A stretch of DNA of 64,000 nt from Pseudomonas sp. GM79 (GTDB lineage Bacteria; Pseudomonadota; Gammaproteobacteria; Pseudomonadales; Pseudomonadaceae), in contig NZ_AKJE01000076.1 of assembly GCF_000282495.1 (NCBI RefSeq), forward strand, positions 210,136 to 274,135, given 5' to 3'. A program made the position numbers and the translations under genes. The number at the start of each line of letters is the position of its first letter. Position 1 is the stretch's first letter. The notes beneath the pieces were generated by a model. It saw only the letters and a program-made list of their open reading frames with translations. It was not told the origin of the DNA and did not search any database. This document shows, piece by piece, positions 63,921-64,000 of the stretch.

Positions 63921-64000
63921 TGTGGGAGCGGGCTTGCTCGCGAAGACGGCGGCACAGTCAACATTGATGTTGCCTGACACATCGCCTTCGCGAGCAAGCC
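63921..64000. repeat. REP doublet, cut by the window end
   Basis: TGTGGGAGCGGGCTTGCTCG at 63921 and the inverted arm CTTCGCGAGCAAGCC running into position 64000. The spacer has GTCAACATTGATGTTGCCTG with ACAC after it, the same CAACA...TGTTG pattern as the copies at 22606 and 23402. Confidence 0.88.

Overview
The window is a contiguous piece of a Pseudomonas chromosome, most likely from the P. fluorescens group, centred on the replication origin. Three things point there: the gene order mnmG-mnmE-yidC-yidD-rnpA-rpmH / oriC / dnaA-dnaN-recF-gyrB, the order glmS-glmR-glmU-atp operon-parBA-rsmG, and the GTGGGAGCGGGCTTGCTCGCG-type REP doublets scattered between genes. Genes left of oriC (about 32-52.5 kb) all point left and those right of dnaA point right, as expected for replication leaving an origin near 52.7-53.1 kb.

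Region by region. 1-7.4 kb: an HflK-like SPFH membrane protein cut by the window edge, a dihydrolipoyl dehydrogenase, a divergent Lrp-type regulator and LysE-type exporter, and a two-gene unit of unknown function (a TPR-like exported protein and a DUF3142 lipoprotein). 7.4-22.6 kb: a D-rhamnan (common polysaccharide antigen, A-band) locus. The eight-gene rightward operon rmd-gmd-wbpW-wzm-wzt-wbpX-wbpY-wbpZ makes GDP-D-rhamnose, polymerises it and exports it by an ABC transporter. A divergent four-gene operon encodes a glycosyltransferase, a glycosyltransferase-methyltransferase fusion, an acyltransferase and a methyltransferase, probably for chain-end modification. 22.6-26.3 kb: a small DUF6124-like gene with a folded leader, then a flavin-oxidase-like protein, a GST and a LysR regulator. 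26.5-32.2 kb: a six-gene membrane-lipid operon related to E. coli ynbABCD, containing enzymes for acylation, CDP activation, head-group transfer, dephosphorylation, hydrolysis and methylation of a lipid. 32.3-48.1 kb: glmS, glmR, glmU, the nine-gene ATP synthase operon, parB, parA, rsmG, mnmG. 48.1-53.1 kb: an AT-rich DnaA-box region, mnmE, yidC, yidD, rnpA, rpmH and oriC. 53.1-59.3 kb: dnaA, dnaN, recF (with two parS sites at its middle and end), gyrB. 59.4-63.9 kb: a response regulator divergent from a FecR-domain protein plus a CHASE2 histidine kinase.

The least described systems are the ynb-like lipid operon, whose final product is unknown, and the FecR/CHASE2-kinase/response-regulator module. 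Other signals worth attention are at least 24 perfect TTATCCACA boxes between 16 and 55 kb, the hairpin-occluded ribosome site of the DUF6124-like gene, and a palindrome filling the spacer of the predicted atp promoter. No tRNA, rRNA, CRISPR array, prophage or insertion sequence was seen.
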